Origin: Eleginops maclovinus
Lineage: Eukaryota; Chordata; Actinopteri; Perciformes; Eleginopidae
Direction of reading: 5' to 3'
NCBI RefSeq assembly: GCF_036324505.1
Contig: NC_086350.1
Location: forward strand, 15,027,032 to 15,091,031
Length of the DNA: 64,000 bases
A program made the position numbers and the translations under genes. The notes under the pieces are model-generated. The model did not search any database. It had not been told where the DNA came from and saw nothing but the letters and a program-made list of their open reading frames with translations. Position 1 is the first letter of the stretch. Every line of letters begins with the position of its first letter. This document shows, one piece after another, positions 38,123-51,335 of this stretch.

Positions 38123-40679
38123 TCCTTTTCTGCCTCTGCTTCCCTGTTCCCTTCTTTCGTCCAGCGCAGAGCCTGATCAGATTTACATTAAAAAGTGATG
38201 GAGATTTAAATAATGTGTCTATGTTCTCAGAAAGACATTAAGAGATTTTCATCTTACTCTCCTCTTCCTCTCTGTCTTTTCCTCTCCATTTCCTCACCCT
38301 CTCCTGCTTCTATCTCCCCCCTCATCTCACCCACTCCATCTCCACCAGATTCGCAGACAGTGCACATTTTTCTGCATGTCTTCAGTGTAACCGATACACC
38401 TAACAACCACGATTTTAATGCAATCCATATTGCTTCCTAATATTTCAGATCTCAGAATAAGCACTGGCAATTACGTATTTACACCTAGCTTATTTTGCAA
38501 TTCTGCAAAGGGACTTTAGTGCTTTTCTGAACGACACACGTAGACTTAGATGCTGATTATGTTGTGGTTGGATAACAAAGTTAGAGGAAAACTCCTAGAC
38601 CCTGTGCACTTACACTGCACATGTAACTTTCAATTTGGGGTGTCAGCAGAAAAGCTAAATAATGTGTTCTTTTCAAGTATGTTGGTAATGTGATTGCTTT
38701 ATCAAAACCTGCTAGTTTTATACCCCTTAATTTCTCCTGAAACACTCCTGCCTTGCATCATCTCGGTATCCGGAGGGCGGGTAAAATACCAGACACCCTA
38801 GCAGAAATACATTTACACATATGTAAACTGATGTAGTGAACACACATCGCTGTACAGAGATGATAAATGAAGCCCCTTTGATTTGGTTACCCAAGCTCTT
38901 TTTGTATCAGCTTTATAAAAACATAAGCATCACATAATTGAATAAGAAAAGAATCTGGCAATTAAGAAACATGGAGACCTTTGATGTGAGTAAGTGTATA
39001 ATAGGCCTTTTGATGAGATGTTTACACTCCGCAGGGTCTGGTACGCACTTTGATTAAAAGCTCTTTTGTTTGGCAATATTCTAAACTGCTTACCATTTTC
39101 CAGTGTCACAATAGTTTAGCCTAGAAGTACAGGAGATTGTGTCTTTTCTTTTCTTCTCCTCTCTCTGGGATAAAGTCTCTTGTTTTGAATCACAGTAAGC
39201 GTTACAAGAAAAGAAAAGAATGAAAGTAATAGCTCAGATTAAATGCTATACTAGGATAAATTAACGGCTTACAGTGAGACAATTGAATATAAATGATTAA
39301 TTATAATCATCACTATCGTTATATGGTCATTTTCATATTCACTACCACCAACTGACGTTGTTAAAGCACCATTATACATGATCCACCCTGTCTGTTGATA
39401 AGGTCATGTGGTTTTGCATTCTGTTACACTGATTTGAATAATAGGATTCTCATCATGCATCTTTAGCCCCTTGTCGCCTGATAATAGCCTGGAAGTCACT
39501 CGTTGAACGATGTAATAAATGCATCATGTGACTTCAGCAAAGGTCGTGGGTCAGCCAGCCACGGATTGTCAACGGAGCGCTGGCCTGACAGAGAATAAAT
39601 GATGCCTTGTAAACAAATTGAATTATTGCTTTAATTCATACAGTCTGATTAAATTTGCAGAGAGAAGAGTCCTTCACAAGGGAACAGGAAAGTGAAGGAA
39701 TGACAGTGAGGAGGAAGAAAGAAAAAGAAGATAAAAGGCCATACACCTTCTGCCTCCATCGGTCCATCACGCTTTCTCTTTGGCTCCACTGACGGAGGAG
39801 TAACTACATTAACAATCCTGAACATCTCACAAGACTCTGCGCTGCTTTCTGTAGACAGTGAGCCTTCTTTTGTCTCTGAGCTAAATGTAATAAAGGTTGT
39901 GTTATATTGAGTTGGGCCAGGCCACCAGGCTGTCTCCCTGCCCTGGCACCAGCTGAGTGACAATAAACAGGAGACAGATCTGAATTCAACAAACTGATAC
40001 ACAGACTACAGATTGTCTATTGCAAAAACATTTAAGGAAGTTTAGATAATTACAAAGAAAAGAAAATGTACAAAAGATGTAAAAACAGACTTAGCTTATT
40101 CAGGCAGGAGCTGGGGAAAACATTTGTGTAAGCTTTTTGAAAAAGGCAAAAGGGAAAGCCCATCTCCTATGGTACACCCCATGAACCTAAAAACCCTGAA
40201 TGAAACATCAGTATTAAGTTTGGTCTATCACCCAAAGCTGCATTAGGTCTCTCCTCAGTTTGCTCCTTAATTCCATCAGAGTGATCCCACATTATTGCCC
40301 TCTAACAGTACCCTAAACGGAGAATAAAAAGTTTGCTCCCCTCTAGCAGTGTATTACCAGGAAACAACAGGCCCTCTCCTCATTAAGTTATAGATATAAA
40401 TGCTCCAAAGCATGAAATTACCCCCGAGCCTCCCTCTCCAAATAACCTGGTTTGCAAACAAATGATCCGAGCACAAGCAGTAAAAGGCAGATTATTAAAA
40501 TAATAGGAGGGATTTAAATTTGCATCCACAGAACAACTCAACACAGGACTGTGCAATTACTCCTCCCCCTCCTCTGCCCTTGTTCATTGCACCTTTCTAC
40601 AGGCTAGCAGAGTCCCGCGCACTTTATTGTGTCCATCTGTTCTTTCTTTGAAACGTGAGTTTCAGAGTTTGGTATCCTC

Positions 40680-40829
<150 letters not shown>

Positions 40830-43800
40830 TCATCCACTTATCTGGTAGTATCTAGTCATTGTTAACCTTCTTCTCAGACAATTTACATGCTCGTACTTTC
40901 TTATTCTCCTAGGCTCTCACCCTTATTTCTCTCTTCCTATCTTATGCTATGATAAATATCTGACTTTATCCTGAGACAATAACGTTCCCTCCTGAAGTAA
41001 ATGGGGAGTGATGAGAGACTGAGGTACACAGGAATGGACGAGGCAAAGGGTGCTCAAGTCCGCATTACTTCTGAGTTATGGCCTCTATTTGCATCTCAAT
41101 CAGCCTGTTGGAGAGCCCACCACCTTGGTAACACCCCCATCACAGCACAGCCACCCCCGGTAATCAGGGAGATTTAGTGGGACCAGCAGCCTACCATGGG
41201 CACCCCCTGGCTGGGGCTCGCAGCTCATTCCCAGGCCCTGGTCTCGCTAAGGGCCCTCTGGGCCACATCCAAACACAGGAGAATGGCAGCACTTAACAAG
41301 ACCGAGGAAGACCAAAATAGACGAGCAGCAGGAACAGGCCATAAAACAGAGGGAAAACAAAGCACCCGTGCGATTGTTATAGATGTTCCGGTATAGATGT
41401 CTGCATAGTGTTCTGTACTGCTGCCTCATTATAGCAGCAGGAAAAAAGAAAACAAACTTGAACTTGTGACCTTAGGTGAGAACATTTTATCTCAGAGTTG
41501 ATGATGACACCATCGTGCTGCTCTCATGCAGCAAACACGGGCTTGCTCTAACATGTAATGGGAGTATGTGCACCCACAAACACAAACACACACAGCTACA
41601 TGGTGTGATTGCAGATAGTGAATGCTCCACTTGAGAGTTGCCTCTCTAGTTAGCGCTGTCTCATGGCTGAACCCTGCTCAGGTATTATTACTTACACTCA
41701 GGCCTATTGATATTGTGACTCCGGCATCTGTTCACCTCCTTGTTACTGCCTGGACCCCAGCACAGCGTACACACATACATATGTCTGCCTGTGTGCATGC
41801 CATGTGTGTCTGTACCCGTTAGTTTGTTTGTGTGTGTATCCCGGACCTCTTGGGTAGAGAGTAGTCACTGAGCTCAGAAGAAAACGAGATCCCGAGGAGG
41901 CTAATAGAGAAACACTCGACACTCCAGGGGCCTAATCAACTGCGAAGGACTCGTACCCATAGCTCCAAATCTCTCTCTTAAACACACACACACACCGGCC
42001 TTTCTTTCTCCCTCTAATCTCGCCAATACTACAAACTCCACAATCCACACACCAACGCTACATCTCACAAAGACTTGTAGAAAAACAAGAATAAAAGAGA
42101 ATGCAAGACTGGAAAACCTAACTTAAGCTACAAACACAGATGGCTCAGGTGAGCTGAGGAAAAGACTAAACAAAAAGGGACGCAGGACTAGCGTTAGGAT
42201 GGAAGATGGAGAGACTCTGAATGCGGAGCTGAGTTTCAGTTATCAGAATCAAATATTAGTGGGGGGAAAAAAACTGGGGAGTGGGCAACATTAATCAAAG
42301 TGTTCACCTAGTGGGCAGCCATATGGCAGATCAGCACGCCAACAGTGCAAACTTGCTGATCTTCAGTAACGGGGTGCAATTAATTCCACTGGCTGCATTC
42401 ATCTCTCCCTCACACACTGAAGGAAGGGAGGTAGAAAAGAAGGAGAGAGAACAGAGGAGGGTTTGTTATGACTCTTTACTCTTCTTCTTCAACTCTTTCT
42501 TCCTTTCTCTCCCTCTTGGAGCAGAGGAATCAAACCCAGGTGATGAATGAGGTGGACACAAGGGCCTCAGGTAGCTGCTGTGGCGATGGTGGGGGGAGTG
42601 ATGGGGGGTGGGACAAGAAAAAGTGAAGAAATTAGGAAACTGAGATAGAGGACAGCAGCAAGAGAGGATTAGGTTATTTGAAGATTGAGCCGAGGCATTT
42701 GTAAGACCTTAAAATACATATTTATGTGCATGTAGTTTTCCCAACTGAGACTTTTTTCAGATTCTACCAACAATTGTCAAAAAATAAAGCCTCATACTTA
42801 ATTAACATAATTCACCAGAATCACACACTTGTATTATTATTTATTTTATTTATTTTATATAGGCTAAGGTTGTTTACTTACTTTAATTACTGTCATTAAT
42901 GTCAATAGAATCTGGTGGCTTTGGCAGAGCTGAATATAGTGGGCTCCATCCCCTGTCAAAACGGTCGGTATCACTGACCGGTTAAAATATTCTTAATATA
43001 GAGTACATTCAAACTGATATTGATTTCTTTAGTCTGGCCTTTTTTTATGTGGCTAAATGCTTTGATGCTGCCCCAGCACAGCAGTACATTGTTACTGTAC
43101 CAGTTCTCCTATTTGTTTCTCTATACTGGGGCAGGCCGAACACCACCTACTGTATTCATTACAATGACTTATATAGGAAGCTCATACAACCCCACTTCAT
43201 AACATCCAAACTATCCCTTTAAAGTCTGTTATTTGCATGAATATAACGGAGTCGGAAATACAGTTTTTACTCTCAGGAACTAACAAAAGAATGTGCAGCT
43301 TTCCTTTAAAACACAATCTCAGTGAATCTGGAATGAAGTGTCTCTGCAACATTACATCAAATTCAGTGTTTTTATCAGATATAAATTCATTAAAATGTGA
43401 ATTAAAAAAGCAAACATGATAAGTGACGTCATTCTTCAGTCTGACAGAGAAATCGTGCATTGAAAAAGATGGTCAGTGTTTGAGCATTCACTTTATGAGC
43501 AAGTAAATTTCAGCACAACCTGACCACACAAGCTCACACACTCAGCTCTCAAACCTCTTTTGATTTTATGTAAAATTAGGCACTCCCCTGACTCTTAACA
43601 CAAGCTCATCTCCATTAGCCGCAACCTAGTAAAACTGACTCCATCAAATGAGTTGTGGATATGCATTCCCCCGGCACTCTCATCTCTCCCATCCATACAA
43701 ATATACTGCATCTGCTATCTCATGTCCATATCTCCGTAAGTCAGCTCCTCCCATAGGCCTAGTCACCATACCACCCATACCAATATCATAAATGACTGTG

Positions 43801-45682
43801 GGGGAAGCCTTCATTAGGGCAGCAACCCCTTAATCAGAGCATTTTCCTTTTGCACATTGGGATGGTTCTTTATGGCCCAAAAGGGGCTCTGTTAATGAGG
43901 AAGTACACATGTCTCCATTTCCTGTCTAGCCAGGTCGGCAGTTCCTGTATTTGGCCCTATTAAATCAGGATGCTTTTTTAATGAGCTATATTCATTTTGG
44001 TCAAGCATCAAACACTATGTAGACATCCAATAACAGAATATATGAAAAGGCGTACAGAATTAATTACACTAATACTCTTGCCCAACATCCTGACATAGCC
44101 ATAGCCATTATTACCAACCTTTGGAGATGAGAGGAAGTAAATTACAAAAGAGGTGTCATCAAAGGTATTTTGATGTCTTTATCTCTATCAAATGGGGTTG
44201 GACTATTTAATGCACTCAAGCAGCATGGCTTGAACCCATGTGATGGCCGCTGAATCATAGCAGTGTCACAGTAAATTCTGTTACAGTGATCGCACAAACT
44301 TGGTGCTTTTTCCCGTTCTGCTCTTGGCGCGCTCATTCTTCTCAATCCTCCTCTCCACACCTCTGATCTCTCCATGTCTCCTGTCTTTCTTTCCCTCCAT
44401 CATCCCCTTTCCCCTCCCAGGCCTCGTTGACATTAACCTGCAGCACTCACATTTTCCCATGGTTCTCCATGCTGCTCTCCGCATGTCAGAGCGGGAGGCT
44501 TTATGGCCCACATCCATCAGTGTCACATGCCAGGATTTATGGGAGATGGAGTCCAAACCTGATCGCTCTGAATCAGTCTTGCTGAAGCCGACCCTTGGGC
44601 CACTGTGGGATGTAATGGATGAGCATCCGTACCCCCCAGCCCTACCTCACATCACTTCAGTCTCTCCTCGCCCATACCCTGCACTCCTCTCTTCATCTCT
44701 GATGATTTTTACTCCCCTCTGAACATGAGTCCAGTCCACTTCCTTGCCCTATTTGGCTCGTCTTGGTGATTCATTCAAACCTAATGGAGATTTGGTGACC
44801 AAAAATTAATGAGGCCTTCCAACCGAAGGAAATATCCAAGTGTACTAACATACACTCACACAGACATAAGCTCATCATTCACTGCTCTGTGTAGGGTTTT
44901 ATTTGGGCTAATTCATCATGACACTGTATTAATAGGCAGCAGTGCCCTTCAGATGAGAGATGAGAGCCCTCCAATTAACTTTGTTCACTGCCACAGACAG
45001 ACTTGTAATGACAAAGGTCTTTCAAATGACTCTGTCCTGCAGAGGCTCTCCGTGTGTTAGAGCTCAACTGAAGGGGTAGAAGAAGCTCGTGATCAAGAAG
45101 AGATGGACAAATTACAATTTTTTCCACACATTTTGTACTCAAACTTTGTGCTTCTATACCAACTCGCAGAGCACATGTGGACTAACCAATGTTTCAACCC
45201 AACAGGACGTTATCTAAAAAAATAAGTTTGGATGGGTTCTGCAGGAAACTTGAAGTTCTATCTTACTATTTTACTACAGCCACATACACATCGCTTGGGT
45301 ACATGAAAAAATCCAAAGCTGCTAAATTTGGAAATTTGCCATTCAAGGGAACGGTTTTGCAGTCAATGAGTAAAACGGTGCTTTAAAATGTAATTTCCAC
45401 TCAAAAAAATAACCCAATCCATTATGACAGCATTGACGACAAAAAGACCAAGAAAGTTTGAGACATCCTGCTTGCTCCCCATGCGGTCCAGCCCAGAATT
45501 AATCAGCTGGGCCCCTGCGGTCTACATATATAGTGCTGTGACTCAGGGAGTTAGAGGTTAAAGGTCAATCTGTGTTCACTGGTTTACAGCAGGTTTTATT
45601 ACAGTTATTTGATATATTTACACAAACTGTTCACCTCCTCACCTGCCTCTATATAGAATTGGAAAGTTGCACAGTGCATACC

Positions 45683-45685
45683 CAC

Positions 45686-45728
<43 letters not shown>
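45683..45728. repeat. Imperfect CA array
   Basis: CA units are interrupted by one CG and one AA. Confidence 0.88.
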
Positions 45729-46110
45729 AGCTAATTCCTCAACTGGAACAGGTGAAGTTATATTGCTCTGCGGCCCCCCCAAACAGGTCGGTACCCTAAT
45801 AAAGGCTTTACACTATGAAAGAAACACAGTGAGGCAGCTCGGACACCTCTGAGTCTCCCTCAGCATACACACATACATGCACACACACATAAACACAGTC
45901 ACATACACATTGGCACACAAGGGCTGTGCCTGGTCACAGGTCAGGAGAGCCTGTAGCTGTCTGTGCTACAGGGGAGCAGAGCCGTTTTAACCTGTAATAT
46001 ACTTGCCTCTCCCCTGGTGCCACTTGTTGGGGTTTTAGTCGAGGGGAAATTACACCTGCTCTCTAGCCTGAGACCAGCACTGACACACAGACGACTGAAA
46101 CTGGGGATTT

Positions 46111-46255
<145 letters not shown>

Positions 46256-46631
46256 CTATAACTATAATAGTTACCTATCATTATATCGTTTTAAAAGCTG
46301 TTCTGACTCAAGTTGACTGTTGAGTCCACACCTCAATGGCAAATGGTATTGTTGGGATCAATTTGAGTGATTGTAGGAACACATAAAAACGATCCAATCA
46401 AAATCCATCTGATTACAAATTTGTTGCACACAGGAGGGTAGATTGTTAAAATGGTTTGTAAACATATTTTCCATCACCATTAAAATGCAGTTTTAGAAAT
46501 AAACAGCATCTCTCTTTCTATCTCCCCTAAACACTTTACTATGCTGTACCATGGCTGGGCAGAACAGTGTGGATCCTCACATTGTTATATTTACAGTTAT
46601 ACGCTAGTTGATATAGTATGGTTGCTAAATA

Positions 46632-46690
46632 CATAGATGGATAGAATTACTTTATTGATCCCAATTTGGGAATTTCTTTCGTTCTTAGTG
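46632..46690 (-). mobile_element. Second LINE 3' tail copy
   Basis: On the minus strand it reads AAATTCCCAAATTGGGATCA, then ATAAAGTAATTCTATCCATC. It shares the inverted CCCAAATTGGG core, the ATCAATAAAGTA-type segment and the terminal tetranucleotide repeat with the copy at 16062-16136. It is severely 5' truncated and lies in intron 5. Confidence 0.65.
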
Positions 46691-49600
46691 TGGACACCCC
46701 TTCACACCTGGTCTCCATCCACCATCCCCACAGGCTAGCAGGTTTAATGGATGATAAGAAAAAAGACAATGAGCTGGCTTTAACGTCCACAAACAGTTTG
46801 CACGCGTGAAAACAAACCAAAACAGTTGTTTATTTCATACACACAGGAACAACCACATGTATTAAAGTTGTGTAAGATAAGAAAACATTATGATACTGTA
46901 GGCCTAATAATTTGCCACTGTGTAGGCTTAATTCTGGTGAGTCTTGAAGGCCGTTTCATCTTGAAATGTTAAACTAAAACGAAAACAACATCTAGCCTAC
47001 TCTGCAAGTCAAATGTGAGCTGAGAGATAATCATTGAAATGGGGCAGGAGAGAATGAAACTAATAAAAAGGCAGTGTATCAAAGTATCGCAGTTAAGCAT
47101 TAGTCACGTGAGGGCAACTACGCCACAACTGTGGTGTTCTCTAAATGTATCCCCCTCGTCCCATGCTTGATTTATGGACCTGTAAAAACACACGTTGTTT
47201 TTAATCTACTGCTGCCTGAATCTGCCCCACTAATGAAATGTGGATTTGTGCGTGTGTGTGTATGTGTGTGTGTTAATGATGTATGAGGCTGAGGTTTGAT
47301 TCTTTGAGCATGAATTTTCTCTCTGATAAATATGCATTCAGTTACACAGACTGATTAAGCTGTAAACCAGTGTTAACTCTGTGTCAAAGTACATACAAAC
47401 ACACACATATAAACATACGTACATGCACACACTAACAAACACACAACTTTCCCAGAAAATAACGATAGCTTTGCCTGGGGCAGGAATGTTTGGATGCCTG
47501 GAGCGGTTCCCTGATATCAATTCCATGAGACCTGACTGCAGAGGATATCCTATAAACACTAGACAAGGCTCAGAGACACAGCCTTATCAGCAAAACACAT
47601 TTTACACAGTCAAGGATGATGATTTGCAGAGTCCTGCACCAAGATGCTAGATATCGATTTTTGGGGTAATAAACTGAATACAAAAAAGAAATAACAATCT
47701 CCATATATACACGGTAAATGGCAAAAGATTGCCAAGTCTTTAGAGGCCACATCCTTGTCTGAGAAAGCACACTTTCATCTTCCTTTTGTATGCAAAAACT
47801 TATAACAACCCAATCTTTTGACGTTCACAACAATTCATTAGAATTCCTTATTTCTTCTAGAGAGAGCACTCGACTATAGAGAGCATAGCAACCATTATTC
47901 TTGATCTGCCTGACATTGAATTATGTGACCTGCAGTGTGAGACTGGTCGGACGTGGCAGCTGTTGACTTGTAGTGACGCACTTGTCTGTTGTTAGCGGAC
48001 AAACTCTATGTCCTTTACAACAAAAACAAACTGACACCGGGGTGCATGCACACACACTCATCTCCTATGTTTTTTTTCCCCCTTTCTAAAATGCGAGCCA
48101 AATAGGACATGGACGTGTAGGCCACCAAATACATGGACGTTCAAACACACATACTCATTAAGTTCCTATCTCATGTCTGACTATACTCTTGAAAGATGAA
48201 GAGAGACAGCATCAGACAATTTAAATCTCACATAGACATCAAACACAGAATTACATCTAATTAGCCTATTGCATCTTCTATGAAATTTATCAGGGGATCT
48301 GGAAGCCTCTTCTAATTTCAAACTGTGCTAAAGATGCTAAAAGAGCTTGGGGTAATATCGGATAAACGTTATAGCCACTTGCCAGATGGTTCCTGCATTC
48401 AACATTACTGTGTTTGCTTGTTTGGCAGACATTAACTAAGCCTCAGTCTATTTGGCTGCAGCTTATTACAACTGGCTCCTCTCCTGATTTAAAACATTTC
48501 AGTGTGTGCTGGACTTGTCTCTCTGTGGTCAGCACTTCTCAGACTTCAATAAAAACATTCTCTGCTGGCAGAGAGAAAGACGGGGAGAAAGAGTGAAAGA
48601 GATCCAAGCCACCTCTCACCTCTCTCATCATAAGAAGCCCTCGTCCCAGGGCTATGGGCCCACCTTCAGAGGCGAGAGTGAAAGAGTGAGGGATGAGAGT
48701 CTGTCAGGTTCAAACAACAAAGGGGTGCTGCCTTACACATCCTTCCTCAACCTGTCCCCTTCAGTGGCAGTGACATCATTTAAATCATTTAAAACCTCCT
48801 CAACATGACCTATGGCAAGTGACCCGTCATTCTAACGCTCACACCTCCATGTGAGACGGCTGCCGAACTGCTTATTTAGCAGAAAATACCACCCGGCTAA
48901 CTATGTGATTTATTCAAAATTATTCCTCCACAGTGCTCCTTCACACGGAGCATTTGCCCATAGTTCACTGTGGTCCAGGCAATTAGGAGCAGGCCACACC
49001 TCTTCAGGAGACAGAGCACCTGGCTATAGCAGACAGACATAAGGAGGATGAGAGCTGAGCGGCGCACAGATTTTCACGACGGCCTGGAATAACTAAGCAG
49101 AGCAGTGAGGGAGACTGAGGGAGTGAGGAATGCAAGCAAGGCACTTTAGGATTCATTTAGGTTCCCCATCTCCCTGGTCACTTTATTAGCAGTCTGGGAA
49201 GAGTGATGCATGTCCCAAAGCTATGCAAAATGCATAATCAAGCATTTAAATACAAACCATGTGGATGGGTGTGTGCAATGTGCACGCACCTATGTGTGCA
49301 CACATCCTGTACTTGTGGAGTGTATTACATTGATGTAAAATCACACACACACAAAATGCTTATTATTCTAAAAACTCAAGGTATTCAACTCTTTTACGTT
49401 TATTGTAGTAGTCTATACAACACAGAGCCTCCTTTACTATTCCCACGAGCTGCATTGTAACCGTCACCTGTGTAATGTAAAGAAATCCTCAGTGGTATAT
49501 TACAGTAAAGTCTATTGTAGTGTAAGCTTCGTGGGGTCGGAGGAATCAGAGTTGAGTAAATTTGAGGAAAAAGAGGTTTCCTCATCAAATTTACATATCG

Positions 49601-51287
49601 CAATTCAAACCTCTTTTCATCAATCCCTTTTGCTCCCTTCAGTGCCAGGCCGATGTAGACTGTAGTTAGGGGAGTGGGACCTTTTTATTCCCAGTCCACA
49701 GACAGAATGCAGGTAGGAAAAAAACAAATAAATAAGTAAATAAGGGCTCCCTGGAGAGGTGGATGCATGCTACTAATATACCAGGACACAGAACAATTTT
49801 CACAATGCCCTATCCTGGAAATAAGGGAAAGCCGCCACCCTCTCAATGATTCAGTGGATGCACCTGATATTGGAGATGAGGATTGGGAGAGCAGCCAGAG
49901 ATGGAAGTGCAGTGTAATTTCGGTATAGTCTGGGGACAATCTGAGAAGGGGCTCTAGGGCTCCTTAAGTACAAGCGTCAACATCCCCAACAACAATCTCC
50001 ACTGGATTTATCTGAGCTCGAGCAGTGGTGTGTCAGCATAACCACATGTAAAATAAAATTACTTGTGCCTCTGCTTTTTAATGAAAGAAAGTGCACCATT
50101 TGAGGCACCAAACCATAAAAGGGTATGCATGTTTTTTTATTCAAACAATTGATAAGAAATGTTTTGTTAAAAATGAAAAGAAACTAAGCTCAGTATGCCA
50201 TGATTTTAAACATCTTATGAAGAAAAAGAAAACCAGGAAAATAGTTATAAAACAAGATTAGGTTTAAAATCCTGCAGAAATGACAAACTCAAATCTTATG
50301 GGTTCTCTGGCAGCAGAGAAGAGATTCACAGACCTACTCACTGACCTGGGAAATGGGCTGCTATTTCCTTAATCATTGTGGGAGGGAAATTAGAGGCAAA
50401 AAAGGAACGTAATCGAAGGGTGAACGGAGGGGGACAAAAGTCTTTTGAGGCCTTTCAGAGATTAAAAAAAAGAAAGAGCAAGGGAGAAGGGAAAGAGAGG
50501 GGAAGAGTGACTAAAAGAGCAGCATCCTGAGGCCCTTGAGGGGGATGCAACCCACCAGGTCAGCATTTCACATGTGTCACTTCCTGTTGGCCTCAGCAGG
50601 GAGAGCGTGGCATGGCATGGTGGCCAGCGGGGGCACAGGGCCTGCCACACAGACACAGGAGGTTATGCACCGGGCAGACAGACAAATGCTTCCACACACA
50701 CACACACACCCCTTTTCCTGTGCTAACAAGTTTGATTTGGGTTAAAGGTAGAGCATGGTGACAGAGGGGTTTTACTGCATGCATGTATAACAATCATGAA
50801 AGATTCATTTTCATAACAAAACAGTCATGTGACATTCTCAGGGATGGTAAACAAGTTTATGTACTTAGAACCTCAAGAAGAGACTGCCTTGTTCCTGTCT
50901 GTCTTTCAAGACCTTCCCTGCATACGTCACTTTACCTGAAAAAGGGAAACGTATAGATATATATTTCTAAATATCTGAAGGCCTGAATCTAATAACAATG
51001 ATTAAGGTAGAGGTTTGTGACGGAGGGTATGTATTCTTTGAAATCTTTTCATATCTAACAGAGCAGAGACTGTCTGCCTATGTGAGTGACCGCTGCTTAT
51101 CGGCTCTCAGTCCGCTTGTTTCGCTCTGCCTCTCTGGCCTGTGTTAATGTTGCTGTTTGACATTGCAAGCAGCAGGCTTTTTTCTCCCAGCAGCCTCAGT
51201 GGACACTGAGCTTTAGCCTAATTGGTTCCAGAGCAGACCCTGACAGAACTCTCCTCAGCGGCATGCAGCCATATTAATACCCCCCTG

Positions 51288-51288
<1 letters not shown>

Positions 51289-51334
<46 letters not shown>
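51289..51334. repeat. (CA)23 microsatellite
   Basis: This is a pure CA run in intron 5, ending in ACAAAAACAAGC. Confidence 0.95.

Positions 51335-51335
<1 letters not shown>

Noticed and set aside
44300..44722. 140-codon plus-strand open frame in intron 5
   Set aside because: It is rich in Leu, Pro and Ser from CT-rich DNA. No motif or neighbouring exon supports it.
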